From Bacteroidota bacterium (GTDB lineage: Bacteria; Bacteroidota; Bacteroidia; Bacteroidales; VadinHA17), in NCBI GenBank assembly GCA_011049175.1, contig DSCJ01000095.1:1-32812 (forward strand): DNA of 32,812 bases, given 5' to 3'. Under the pieces are notes generated by a model, which saw only the letters and a list, made by a program, of their open reading frames with translations, ran no database searches and was not told the origin of the DNA. Shown here piece by piece: positions 8,232-16,791 of the stretch. A program made the translations under genes and the position numbers. How positions within the stretch are numbered: position 1 is the stretch's first letter; each line of letters opens with the position of its first letter.

Positions 8232-9318
8232 GAAATCCTTTGTTTGTCAGGGTGAAACGATTCAGGTTATGACAGTTCGGAAGGGGAATTTCCCTCAACT
8301 TCGCTTTTGTTTGTCTGAAATGAAAGGCCAGCATTTCCTTCCCTGTTATTTTTTCCATCAGGCGGCTTTGATCCCATACCATTTCCCATATTTTTAATCC
8401 TGTCCGTTCGAAATATATGTCGGAAGCCAGGAGGCTGGTAAATAACACGGTATTTTTTTGGGATTTTTCCATAACATGAGCGATATCTGTCATATCATAC
8501 AACCTGTGTTTTCCTGCCTGCCTTTTTTTTATTCTCCAGTGATACTGGTGCAATATTTCTTTTTTTGCCGGCAGAAAATATGTATCTGATGCGATGATTT
8601 CCGGAATATGGAAGGGGAAAAGAAGAATATCGGCCAGAGTTTTTCCGGCAGGATGCCCCCTCAGATTTTCATCAAAACCCTGGCAGGAAGGATTTTTGAT
8701 GATACTTTCCCATGCCGGCACACGTGTGAAGAGCCTTTTAATACCGGGTGTATTCCTGTAAAATGCCAAAGGGCCGGATAAATAGCCCGAATAGGTACTT
8801 ATGATCTGGTACTGGTCAAACCATTCGGGTTTCAGAAAATGGTCCATTCTTCCAAAAATGATGTCGTTATCGCAATAACCCCACCATGAAAAGGATTGGA
8901 GGTGCTCTTCAAACAAGAGACCGAACAATGGTTTCAGGTCGCATACCTTATAGGGGTTAGACAGGCTGACTGCAATTCCTGTTTTTTTGTGGATTAAGGT
9001 TTCCAGTTCCTTCCTGGTCAGCACCTTTGTACTGATATTTTCACTAAAGGTGGAAGTAACAGGTTGTTCAGTGAAAATCAGCCAGTGGTATTGAGGGTTT
9101 GCGGCAGCTGTAAGCAGAAATAGTTGAAACCATACAGGCAACGGCCCCAGGTGGACATGTATCAAACAGGGTTTTTTTTTCAATTTAATGATGTTATTGC
9201 ATGAAAAGCTTTGATGTTTAAATAATTTTGTAAATTTGGGTACTACAGAATACATACAAATGGATGTATACACATTTTCAAAAAAGGTACTCACCTTTAT
9301 TTTTCCCCATTTTGACAT
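8224..9318 (-). CDS. Putative DxD glycosyltransferase (DUF6625-like), paralogue 3
   Basis: The first gene of the three-paralogue operon and the most divergent copy. It has CLIHVHLGPLPVW where the others have the FGPWPPW block, then NPYKVCDLKPLFG, SWWGYCDNDIIFG (DxD-like at residues 150-152), LAFYRNTPGIKRLF and CQGFDENL. The conserved core starts only at about residue 49, so the first 48 residues from ATG 9318 have no counterpart in the paralogues. Alternative starts are ATG 9255 (residue 22) or TTG 9183. A -7-like element on this strand at 9321-9328 would place transcription initiation at or just after 9318, which favours an internal start. A run of nine A encodes Lys-Lys-Lys at residues 47-49. 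Function is inferred from family and context. Confidence 0.7.
   Translation of the reverse strand: MSKWGKIKVSTFFENVYTSICMYSVVPKFTKLFKHQSFSCNNIIKLKKKPCLIHVHLGPLPVWFQLFLLTAAANPQYHWLIFTEQPVTSTFSENISTKVLTRKELETLIHKKTGIAVSLSNPYKVCDLKPLFGLLFEEHLQSFSWWGYCDNDIIFGRMDHFLKPEWFDQYQIISTYSGYLSGPLAFYRNTPGIKRLFTRVPAWESIIKNPSCQGFDENLRGHPAGKTLADILLFPFHIPEIIASDTYFLPAKKEILHQYHWRIKKRQAGKHRLYDMTDIAHVMEKSQKNTVLFTSLLASDIYFERTGLKIWEMVWDQSRLMEKITGKEMLAFHFRQTKAKLREIPLPNCHNLNRFTLTNKGFHA
9210..9238 (+). promoter_or_regulatory. Candidate promoter for the SprB-like adhesin operon
   Basis: TTTG at 9210-9213 is followed by two abutting exact -7 matches, TAATTTTG (9223-9230) and TAAATTTG (9231-9238). The second lies 17 bases after the TTTG, slightly short of the usual ~19. 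Transcription from here would give a leader of about 120 bases before ATG 9364. The site lies inside the possible 5' end of the divergent gene, so the two transcription units would overlap head to head. Confidence 0.35.
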
Positions 9319-9320
9319 TT

Positions 9321-9328
9321 CAAAAATA
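9321..9328 (-). promoter_or_regulatory. Candidate Bacteroidota -7 element for the three-paralogue operon
   Basis: On the - strand this octamer reads TATTTTTG, an exact match to TAnnTTTG. No good TTTG -33 element is seen at the expected distance; there is only a GAAA/TTTC near 9349-9352. If used, it would start transcription around 9318-9312, at or beyond the longest start codon of the third paralogue. Confidence 0.3.
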
Positions 9329-9363
9329 CATCAATTTGACCATCCTATGAAAAAATATACGGT

Positions 9364-12300
9364 ATGAGAACTTTTTCACTGGCTATCGGATTATTTATTT
9401 GTTTCAGTCTTCATATTACCGCGCAAAAATGGTCTTGGGCTGAACAATTCACTGCCTCCGGCTATGTCAGTACCGTTGAAGTACAGACGGATGCCAGCAA
9501 TCATGTTTATGTGGCGGGTACCTGGGAGGGGGGTGGTCCTCTATCAATTCAGACAGAAGATCTGAATTCTTATGGAAGCCAGGATGCTTTTCTAGCCAAA
9601 TTTGATGATAATGGGAATTTATTGTGGATAATCGGGTGTGGAGGTGCCGATGACGATGAGATTGGAAGTTTCCGGGTTCACAGTAGCGGCCATATTTATG
9701 TTGTTGGTGCATTCAAAGGGGCTTCCGTTACCATTGAGTCAACAAATCCCGCCCAGAATGTGGTGCTGAACAACTCCACCTCCGGCAGATGGGAACCCTT
9801 TGTTGTAAAATACAAGCCCGATGGCACGATTATATGGGCAAAAAGGCTTTTCTGGGGAAATCACAATGACCGGTTGCAGGACATTGATTTCAAGGATGAT
9901 ATGATGGTCATAATAGGTAATTATAAATCCGATCCTTTATACTATGATGATGGAGGTACAGGGGGTACCATTCCATTTACCGGGAATAAAAATCTGTTTA
10001 TCGCCAAATACGATACTTCGGCCAGCTTTCAGGCCATCAGCCGGTTTATTCCCACTATCCAGCAATCTGCATTCAGAAAGGTTCATCCCTGCGTCTTCGG
10101 AGGGTATTATATAACCGGTGATATACTGGGAGAGTTGCAGGACGGAGGGGAAAACACTTTGTTTGCTACTTCCACAGGGGATGTGGGTTTTATGGATATC
10201 ATGCTGATGCGGGTAGACGACAACCTGGATTATTTGTGGGGAAGAACGGCAGGGGGGGCGGCTTACGACCATGTAAACTCTTCTACAGTAAGCAAATATG
10301 GCAATTTGTATATTTCGGGAAAGACAGAATCGGATCCCATTGTATTTGACAGTACGGCTACTTTCATTGCTGAACCACTGGCTTCTATCGGGGGTGCTGA
10401 TTTCTATATTTGTAAATACAGCTCATCAGGAACACTCCAGTGGGTCAGGAGGGAAGGAACTCCCAATGCTGACAATGCTTACGGTCTGGCTATATTCCAG
10501 GAAATGGTCCAGTTTGCAGGGATGTATGCAGATGAACTGGTGATTAACCAGGATACCCTGAGAAGCAGCGGTCCAGCGGATGTGAATACGGGATTTGCCA
10601 TTTTTGACCGGAACGGTAATCCGGTAGGAGGACAGGGTATCGGGGGAACCGATCATGATGAGGGGCAGGGAGTGGCCTACGACCGGAACGGGCAAACTCT
10701 TATCATTGGTCGTTCCCGTTCAAATCCTCTTGAAATAGGGGAGTTTTCTCTCTCAAATCCAAACCCTACCATGTATATGGGTTTCGTGGCCCATTATGAA
10801 TATGCTTTTTCTGTGGCCGTTTCGCACAAACAGCATGTTACCTGTAACGGTGGTTCTGACGGAGAAATTACTGTGACACCGTATTTTGGTGTATATCCTT
10901 TTACATACGAATGGAGTCATGATGCCATGCTGAACGATTCCGTTGCAACAGGCCTTGCAGCCGGGGATTATACGGTTACTGTCAAGGATGCACGGGATTC
11001 GACAGAAGTGATTGATATAGAGATTCTGGAACCGGAGGCTATCCAAATCGGATATGCCATTACCGATGTGGGCTGTTACGGAGGTAGCAACGGTGCCATT
11101 GATATTACTGTAAGCGGAGGGACACCTCCCTATACCTATGCCTGGACTGGAGAAGGGGTAAGTGCTGTGGCTGAAGATCAGACTGGTTTGACAGCCGGGG
11201 ATTATTCCGTAACAGTGACGGATGAAAACGGGTGTACGGGGATTGAGAATTTTACAGTGAATGAACCTCTCCCGATTACTTTTGATGGGACTACCGTAAC
11301 CGACATTGTTCTGCCAGCCGGTTGCAACGGAGCCATTAATCTGCAGGTAAACGGCGGTACACCCGCTTATACCTATTCCTGGTCAGGTCCCTCGGGTTTT
11401 ACTTCCACCAGTGAAGACCTGACCAATCTGTGTGATGCAGGAAATTATACGGTAACAGTAACAGATGCGAATACATGTACGGGAGATACCATCATCACGG
11501 TAAATGACGGATATCTGTTTTTTGCTTATATATGTGAGCAGAACGATGTATCGTGTTATGGAGGGAATGACGGATACGCCAGGGTCTGCACGGAAAATTC
11601 GGTGGGGAGTCTGAGCTATGAATGGACTACCGTGCCCGGCGGACTGGTGGTAAGTACTACCCATGAACTGCTTGATGCTCCGGCCGGTACCTATGCAGTA
11701 ACTGTTGCCGATGACGGAACACCTCCCGGTTCTCCCTCTACCGTTCAGGTAACCATTGATGAACCTTCCAGCCTGCCTTCCATAACTTACAATAAAACAG
11801 ATGTTACCTGTTATGGTGCCTGTAACGGGAAAATTGATCTCACGCTGGTTTCCGGAGGTACTCCTCCTTACAGCTATGCATGGGTTGGTCCTTCCGGATT
11901 CACTTCCACCAGCAAGGATGTTGCAGGACTATGTCCCGGGAATTATTCCGTAACGGTAACCGATGCCAATGGCTGTACGGCGGAAGTGAACAACATTCCT
12001 GTTGACCAGCCTTCGGTAATTTCCTGTAATCTTGTTTCTACCGTGAATAACCCGTGTAACGGTGACCTTGAGGGGGAGCTAACCGTTGCCGTTTCAGGTG
12101 GTACCGGTTTGCTGAGTGTGCAATGGGACGATCCGGCTACGCAAACCAGTCTTACTGCCCGTTTTCTTGAAGCCGGCAACTATCGGGTTACCGTCACTGA
12201 TGAAAACAGTTGTTCACGGCAGTTCGGACCCTATACGGTAACAGAGCCGCCGGCCATTCAGTACAGCTCTGTGCCTGATAATGTGGATTGTTTCGGTGAT

Positions 12301-13458
12301 TGTGACGGAAGCATTGTCATGACCGTATCGGGAGGGACTACTCCTTACAGCTATGAATGGTATAACGGAGGAGGTAGTCTGGTGGGAACAAGCAAGAACC
12401 TTACCGGAGCATGTGCCGGTGATTATACTCTTCTTATTACCGATGCCAATAACTGTTCAGAAACCTATGAAGGAGCTATTACAGAACCAGCCGAGCTGGT
12501 GATCGTTTCGGAAGAATTTACCGATCCGGTGTGTGCTGGCGAATGCACAGGTTCCATTTCGCTTTCGGCCGGGGGGGGCACTCCTTCTTATGAGTATTCC
12601 ATTGATGACGGATCCACCTGGCAAATATCCGGTGAATTTACGGGGCTTTGTTCAGGAAACTATCAGGTAAAAGTAAAGGATGCAAACGGGTGCGAAACCA
12701 GCGGAAGCATGCTTTCACTTACTGATCCGCTGGGTATAACGATAAGCACTGTGGATGAAACCCCTATTTCCTGCCATGGTGAAGCAGATGGAATTATTGG
12801 CATCACCGCTTCAGGACGTGATCCTCTGGAATATTCTATTGACGGGGGGAATACATGGGTGTCGGAAAATGAATTCACCGGCCTGCCGGCAGGTGACTAC
12901 CATGTGATGGTACGTGATGTCATCGGTTGTGAAGAAGACGGGGGAATGTTCACCGTTTCGGAACCTGCTGAGCTGGTTCTGGGGGATCCTGTGGTTGATG
13001 GGAATACCATTACCATTACCGCAACAGGCGGAACCGAGCCTTACACCTATATTCTGAAAACCGGTACCGAAACCCTGGCTTCAAACAATACCGGTGTGTT
13101 TTCTGGACTAACAGCCGGAACATATCAGATTGAACTGGACGACGTAAATGGTTGCGGACCGGTATTAAGTGAAGAAATACACATTGAGGAGTTTGAAATA
13201 TTTGACGCCATTACCCCCAACGGCGACGGTTCGAACGACACCTGGGTTATTCATGGATTATGGGAATATCCCGGTGTGGTGGTGAAGATTTTTAATGCAT
13301 GGGGTAATCTTGTTTATGAATCTGACCCTGGCTATCCCGAGCCATGGGACGGACGTTCGGGCGGCAAGGAATTGCCATCAGGAACTTATTACTATATTAT
13401 TGATCTTTATGGAGATGGCAATGAACTACTTAAAGGAACGGTAAGTATTATCAAGTAA
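9364..13458 (+). CDS. Secreted SprB-repeat adhesin-like protein with T9SS type-B sorting domain
   Basis: A 1364-residue exported protein. The signal peptide MRTFSLAIGLFICFSLHITA ends at about residue 20. Residues ~25-475 form a beta-propeller-like region of SBBP-type units, each with an AKYD- or CKYS-type strand followed by LxW and a later Gly-rich YxxG turn (for example DAFLAKFDDNGNLLWIIG). From about residue 480 to 1275 come ten tandem ~75-80-residue SprB-like repeats built on VTCYGxxNGxID, SGGTPPYxYxW, AGDYxVTVTDANGC and an EP-containing linker; the last repeat is degenerate. The C-terminal ~87 residues (ITPNGDGSNDTWVI, FNAWGNLVYES, LPSGTYYYIIDLYG, KGTVSIIK) are the gliding-associated CHU_C/T9SS type-B sorting domain. 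It should be exported by Sec, moved across the outer membrane by the T9SS and surface-anchored. The PorP/SprF-like gene starts at the base after its stop. Role in adhesion or motility is inferred. Confidence 0.92.
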   Translation: MRTFSLAIGLFICFSLHITAQKWSWAEQFTASGYVSTVEVQTDASNHVYVAGTWEGGGPLSIQTEDLNSYGSQDAFLAKFDDNGNLLWIIGCGGADDDEIGSFRVHSSGHIYVVGAFKGASVTIESTNPAQNVVLNNSTSGRWEPFVVKYKPDGTIIWAKRLFWGNHNDRLQDIDFKDDMMVIIGNYKSDPLYYDDGGTGGTIPFTGNKNLFIAKYDTSASFQAISRFIPTIQQSAFRKVHPCVFGGYYITGDILGELQDGGENTLFATSTGDVGFMDIMLMRVDDNLDYLWGRTAGGAAYDHVNSSTVSKYGNLYISGKTESDPIVFDSTATFIAEPLASIGGADFYICKYSSSGTLQWVRREGTPNADNAYGLAIFQEMVQFAGMYADELVINQDTLRSSGPADVNTGFAIFDRNGNPVGGQGIGGTDHDEGQGVAYDRNGQTLIIGRSRSNPLEIGEFSLSNPNPTMYMGFVAHYEYAFSVAVSHKQHVTCNGGSDGEITVTPYFGVYPFTYEWSHDAMLNDSVATGLAAGDYTVTVKDARDSTEVIDIEILEPEAIQIGYAITDVGCYGGSNGAIDITVSGGTPPYTYAWTGEGVSAVAEDQTGLTAGDYSVTVTDENGCTGIENFTVNEPLPITFDGTTVTDIVLPAGCNGAINLQVNGGTPAYTYSWSGPSGFTSTSEDLTNLCDAGNYTVTVTDANTCTGDTIITVNDGYLFFAYICEQNDVSCYGGNDGYARVCTENSVGSLSYEWTTVPGGLVVSTTHELLDAPAGTYAVTVADDGTPPGSPSTVQVTIDEPSSLPSITYNKTDVTCYGACNGKIDLTLVSGGTPPYSYAWVGPSGFTSTSKDVAGLCPGNYSVTVTDANGCTAEVNNIPVDQPSVISCNLVSTVNNPCNGDLEGELTVAVSGGTGLLSVQWDDPATQTSLTARFLEAGNYRVTVTDENSCSRQFGPYTVTEPPAIQYSSVPDNVDCFGDCDGSIVMTVSGGTTPYSYEWYNGGGSLVGTSKNLTGACAGDYTLLITDANNCSETYEGAITEPAELVIVSEEFTDPVCAGECTGSISLSAGGGTPSYEYSIDDGSTWQISGEFTGLCSGNYQVKVKDANGCETSGSMLSLTDPLGITISTVDETPISCHGEADGIIGITASGRDPLEYSIDGGNTWVSENEFTGLPAGDYHVMVRDVIGCEEDGGMFTVSEPAELVLGDPVVDGNTITITATGGTEPYTYILKTGTETLASNNTGVFSGLTAGTYQIELDDVNGCGPVLSEEIHIEEFEIFDAITPNGDGSNDTWVIHGLWEYPGVVVKIFNAWGNLVYESDPGYPEPWDGRSGGKELPSGTYYYIIDLYGDGNELLKGTVSIIK

Positions 13459-14361
13459 ATGTACCGCAGCATGAGAAAATTACTGCTAATTGCTATCATC
13501 GGATTGTTTGCATTGACTGGCAACGCACAGCAATTGATACAGAACAGTCAGTACATGCTTCATTTGTATGATCTTAATCCGGCTGTAGCCGGAAGTCAGG
13601 AAGGAATTCCCATGGCCTTCTCGTTTCGGAAATTGTGGGTGGGATTTAACGGTTCCCCTTCCATTCAGAATCTTTCGGCTCATCTGGAGGTTGCCGATCA
13701 TATGGGGGTGGGGGCAAAAGTGTTTAATTATTCCGCAGGGCCATTGCGTCGTACGGGTTTTGAGGCTACCTATGCCTATCATCTGCCTCTGAATGATGGC
13801 GACCAGAAACTGGCTTTCGGTTTGTCGGGTTTGATTTATCAGTATTTTCTTGATGTGGGTACATTGAACCTGGAAGATCCCAATGATCTTGTACTGGCTG
13901 AGGCAACCGATAAAATGGTTGTTCCGGATATATCGTTCGGCACCTATTTTTACGGAGATAATTATTATGTGGGGCTGGCCATACCTCAGTTGTTCGAAAG
14001 GAGAGTGGATCTGCAGACAGATAGGTTGCTGGAGCAGCGACAGGTTCGGCATTATTACCTTCACGGTGGATATCGTTTTGAAACCGGAGGGGAATTTGCA
14101 GTGGAACCGTCCTTGCTGATGAAATTTATTGAGGCGGGAAAGTTTCAGGCAGATATTAATGTACGTGCTGTGTACCGCGAAATGGTTTCCCTGGGAATAT
14201 CTTACCGGACAGGTGACGCCATTGCCATTATGGCCGGTTATAACCATGGGCCTTTTCTGGTGGGTTACTGCTACGATGCCTCTCTTTCTGATATACGTAC
14301 CGTAAGCAGTGGTTCGCATGAAATCATGCTGATTTATCAATTTGGCAACTTTCTGCGGTAA
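13459..14361 (+). CDS. PorP/SprF family type IX secretion system membrane protein
   Basis: A 300-residue outer-membrane beta-barrel protein of the PorP/SprF family. After a signal peptide (cleavage near GNAQQ, about residue 24) comes the family's hallmark NSQYMLHLYDLNPAVAGSQE, then the FRKLWVGFNGSPSIQNLSAH block, alternating barrel strands, and a final strand ending YQFGNFLR. SprF-like proteins are needed for surface delivery of their SprB-type partner, and the type-B-sorted protein immediately upstream is the obvious partner. ATG 13459 directly follows the adhesin stop; ATG 13471 (MRKLLLIAIIG) gives a more typical signal peptide and could be the real start. A strong terminator lies 26 bases after its stop. 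Confidence 0.92.
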   Translation: MYRSMRKLLLIAIIGLFALTGNAQQLIQNSQYMLHLYDLNPAVAGSQEGIPMAFSFRKLWVGFNGSPSIQNLSAHLEVADHMGVGAKVFNYSAGPLRRTGFEATYAYHLPLNDGDQKLAFGLSGLIYQYFLDVGTLNLEDPNDLVLAEATDKMVVPDISFGTYFYGDNYYVGLAIPQLFERRVDLQTDRLLEQRQVRHYYLHGGYRFETGGEFAVEPSLLMKFIEAGKFQADINVRAVYREMVSLGISYRTGDAIAIMAGYNHGPFLVGYCYDASLSDIRTVSSGSHEIMLIYQFGNFLR

Positions 14362-14386
14362 GCTTCATGAATAAAATTTTTATACA

Positions 14387-14422
14387 ATATAAGGCTTCTA
14401 TTCCGGAAGCCTTATATTTTTT
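14387..14422 (+). terminator. Rho-independent terminator after the adhesin/PorP operon
   Basis: ATATAAGGCTTC (14387-14398) pairs perfectly with GAAGCCTTATAT (14406-14417) around a seven-base loop, and six T follow at 14417-14422. It separates the secretion cassette from purD. Confidence 0.88.
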
Positions 14423-14459
14423 ATAAGTTTACGCTTTACTGAAAAATACCAGCTGGTTC

Positions 14460-15743
14460 ATGAAGGTACTTATTCTTGGAGCAGGCGGTCGCGAACATGC
14501 TCTTGCCTGGAAAATAGCACAAAGCCCGATACTGAATGAATTATATATTGCTCCCGGGAATGGAGGTACGGCTTCCGTAGGAGATAATATTCCTGTTTCA
14601 CCTGATGATTTCGAAAGCATAAAAAAGGTGGTGCTGGGGAAACGTATCGATATGGTGGTGGTGGGACCGGAGGCTCCCCTGGTAGCAGGGATTTATGATT
14701 TTTTCAGATCAGATGAGAAGCTGAAGGATGTATATTTGATCGGTCCTTCCAGGGCGGGCGCCATGCTGGAAGGAAGCAAACATTTTGCCAAGGAATTTAT
14801 GGAAAGGTATGGAATACCTACGGCCTTTTCTTTCAGTGTGAATGCAGAGCATGTGGAAGATGGTATTTCTTTTTTAAGACGGATGGAGCCGCCCTATGTG
14901 CTTAAGGCCGACGGATTGGCTGCAGGAAAGGGGGTTTTGATTGTGGATACATTGAATCAAGCGGAAAAGGAACTACGTGAAATGCTCGGGGGCAAGTTTG
15001 GGGATGCCAGTAAAACGGTGGTGATTGAGCAATACATGAGAGGGATCGAAGCATCGGTTTTTGTTCTAACGGATGGAGAATCTTTTTTGATCCTGCCCAA
15101 TGCCAAGGACTACAAGCGGGTGGGGGAAAGAGATACGGGGTTGAATACCGGAGGAATGGGAGCGATATCTCCCGTTCCCTTTATTGACAAAGCCTTTTTA
15201 AAGAAGGTGGAAAAAAGAATTGTGATCCCGACAATCACCGGATTACGTAAAGAGCATATACCGTACACCGGATTTTTATATGTTGGCCTGATGAACAGGG
15301 AAGGGGAACCTTATGTGGTTGAATTCAATGTAAGAATGGGAGATCCTGAGGCACAGGCGGTAATTCCAAGGATTAAAAGTGATTTGCTGGAACTACTTGC
15401 TGCAGCGGGAGAAGGTAGATTGAAAGAACATAAAATCCAGGTTGTCCCGGAAACAGCCAGTACTGTCGTTCTGGCCTCAGGCGGATACCCCGGTAATTAT
15501 GAAAAAGGAAAGATCATCAGAGGTCTGGAGAATACCACAGATTGTTTCCTTTTTCATGCCGGTACACGTAGTGATGGGAAAGAACTGGTGACCTCCGGTG
15601 GTCGGGTACTTGCCGTTACTGCTCTGGCAGAAAATATGGATTCATCTCTTGAATTGTGCTACCGGAATATTGAAAAAATACATTTTGAGAAAAAATATTT
15701 CAGAAAAGACATTGGATTCGATCTGAAACGGTATCATTCATAA
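14460..15743 (+). CDS. purD: Phosphoribosylamine--glycine ligase (GAR synthetase)
   Basis: The second enzyme of de novo purine synthesis. It joins glycine to 5-phosphoribosylamine with ATP to give glycinamide ribonucleotide in the cytoplasm. The 427-residue length is standard. Visible features are the N-terminal ILGAGGREHALAWKIAQSP, the ATP-grasp blocks GSKHFAKEFMERYGIPTA and VLKADGLAAGKGVLI, the DTGLNTGGMGAISP segment, and the metal-binding EFNVRMGDPEAQAV. The C-terminal GARS domain ends with a Gly-rich TSGGRVLAVTALA. ATG 14460 is the natural start because the first strand begins immediately. It is followed six bases later by a DUF6427-like membrane protein gene, so the two are probably co-transcribed. 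No other purine gene is adjacent, although purQ lies 8 kb away on the same strand. Confidence 0.97.
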   Translation: MKVLILGAGGREHALAWKIAQSPILNELYIAPGNGGTASVGDNIPVSPDDFESIKKVVLGKRIDMVVVGPEAPLVAGIYDFFRSDEKLKDVYLIGPSRAGAMLEGSKHFAKEFMERYGIPTAFSFSVNAEHVEDGISFLRRMEPPYVLKADGLAAGKGVLIVDTLNQAEKELREMLGGKFGDASKTVVIEQYMRGIEASVFVLTDGESFLILPNAKDYKRVGERDTGLNTGGMGAISPVPFIDKAFLKKVEKRIVIPTITGLRKEHIPYTGFLYVGLMNREGEPYVVEFNVRMGDPEAQAVIPRIKSDLLELLAAAGEGRLKEHKIQVVPETASTVVLASGGYPGNYEKGKIIRGLENTTDCFLFHAGTRSDGKELVTSGGRVLAVTALAENMDSSLELCYRNIEKIHFEKKYFRKDIGFDLKRYHS

Positions 15744-15749
15744 TTTTTA

Positions 15750-16739
15750 ATGATGGTCTGGTTTTTAAGAAGTTACCGGCCGGGGGTCATTTTTTTTATT
15801 GTTCTGGTTGCTTTGTTGATCTGGTTGCCCGGGTTTTTTTATCAGGCTGAAAGGTTCGGATGGGTTCCTGTTACCGGACCTCTGTCGGACTGGATGTTAG
15901 CCGACTGGTCGGACCAGGTTCCCGGGAAACTGATCATGATTATCCTGACTGTTACCTTTGCTTTCCTGGCTGTGCATTTGAATACACGTTTCAATTTTAT
16001 CCCTGAACGAACTTATTTCCCCGCTTTATTTATTGCAACCCTTTCTGCTGCTCTTCCGGGAACACAGGTGTTTCACCCGGTAATCTTAGCCGGTTTTTTT
16101 CTGTATTTTGCCCTTAAACTTCTGTTTCAGACATATCGGTACAATGGGACCAGTTTTCATTTTTTCCAGGCAGCCATTTTAATCGGTCTTGGCAGCCTGT
16201 TTTATCCTCCCCTGATCATATTTTTCCTGCTTATCTACATTGCCCAGTTTGTCCTGAGAACATTTAACTGGAGGGAATGGCTTACCCCCCTGATTGGAAT
16301 ATTTCTGCCATTTTATTTTTATGTTGGAATTAATTTCATGGTGACAGGGGATTGGGAACCCCTGCCGGAAAGGTTTGTTAAAGGAATTACGGAATTGATT
16401 GAATGGGAAGATTTCACTACAGCCCATTTTGTTTTTTTTGGATATCTGGCTCTTTTGATACTGGTGAGCTCCTTTAGCATGATTGCCCGGTTTACCACAA
16501 GAAAAGTGAGCTCAAGGTTGTATCTGGTCATTATTTTCTGGACTTTCGTGATTTCCCTGGCCGGTTATTTTCTGATCCCTGCCGCATCAGTTGAAATGCT
16601 GGTGATTGTTGCTCTTCCCGTTTCCTACCTTTTTTCATCTTATTTCATCATCAGCCAACCGGTATGGAAGTGTGAGATATTATTATGGGGTTATTTAATG
16701 GCTCTGGGATATTTACAAATATCAGCCTATGTATTGTAA
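15750..16739 (+). CDS. DUF6427-like multi-pass membrane protein
   Basis: A 329-residue integral membrane protein with about eight to ten hydrophobic segments spread over its whole length (for example VIFFIVLVALLIWLPGFF near residue 15 and LGSLFYPPLIIFFLLIYIAQF near 155). The segment LRTFNWREWLTPLIGIFLPF is characteristic of the Bacteroidota family DUF6427, whose function is unknown. Either of two adjacent ATGs (15750 or 15753) could be used. It sits six bases after purD, but there is no evidence that it takes part in purine metabolism. The family name is from recognition of the FNWREW block and the topology, not from a search. Confidence 0.75.
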   Translation: MMVWFLRSYRPGVIFFIVLVALLIWLPGFFYQAERFGWVPVTGPLSDWMLADWSDQVPGKLIMIILTVTFAFLAVHLNTRFNFIPERTYFPALFIATLSAALPGTQVFHPVILAGFFLYFALKLLFQTYRYNGTSFHFFQAAILIGLGSLFYPPLIIFFLLIYIAQFVLRTFNWREWLTPLIGIFLPFYFYVGINFMVTGDWEPLPERFVKGITELIEWEDFTTAHFVFFGYLALLILVSSFSMIARFTTRKVSSRLYLVIIFWTFVISLAGYFLIPAASVEMLVIVALPVSYLFSSYFIISQPVWKCEILLWGYLMALGYLQISAYVL

Positions 16740-16741
16740 AA

Positions 16742-16785
16742 ATCGGGCAGATGAGCCTTGCCGGATTATGTTTTCCTGAAAGGAA
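16742..16785. terminator. Possible weak bidirectional terminator between convergent genes
   Basis: The 52-base gap between two converging genes holds an imperfect hairpin, ATCGGGCA (16742-16749) with TGCCGGAT (16759-16766) and one mismatch. A small TTCCT/AGGAA hairpin (16773-16785) is followed by TTTT a few bases on. Neither is strong, so this is a tentative call. Confidence 0.25.
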
Positions 16786-16791
16786 GATGTT

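Noticed and set aside
9319-9363. In-spacer ATG at 9347 as an earlier start of the adhesin
   Set aside because: It is out of frame with the adhesin (17 bases upstream of ATG 9364), and the signal peptide fits the start at 9364.
10803-13190. Tandem sequence repeats in the adhesin as a possible satellite or CRISPR-like array
   Set aside because: The repeats are protein-level SprB units in a continuous reading frame and diverge at the DNA level.
13486-14340. A 284-codon open frame on the - strand opposite the PorP/SprF gene
   Set aside because: It is fully antisense to a well-recognised protein, has a His/Ile-rich low-quality composition, and shows no domain. It is a shadow frame.
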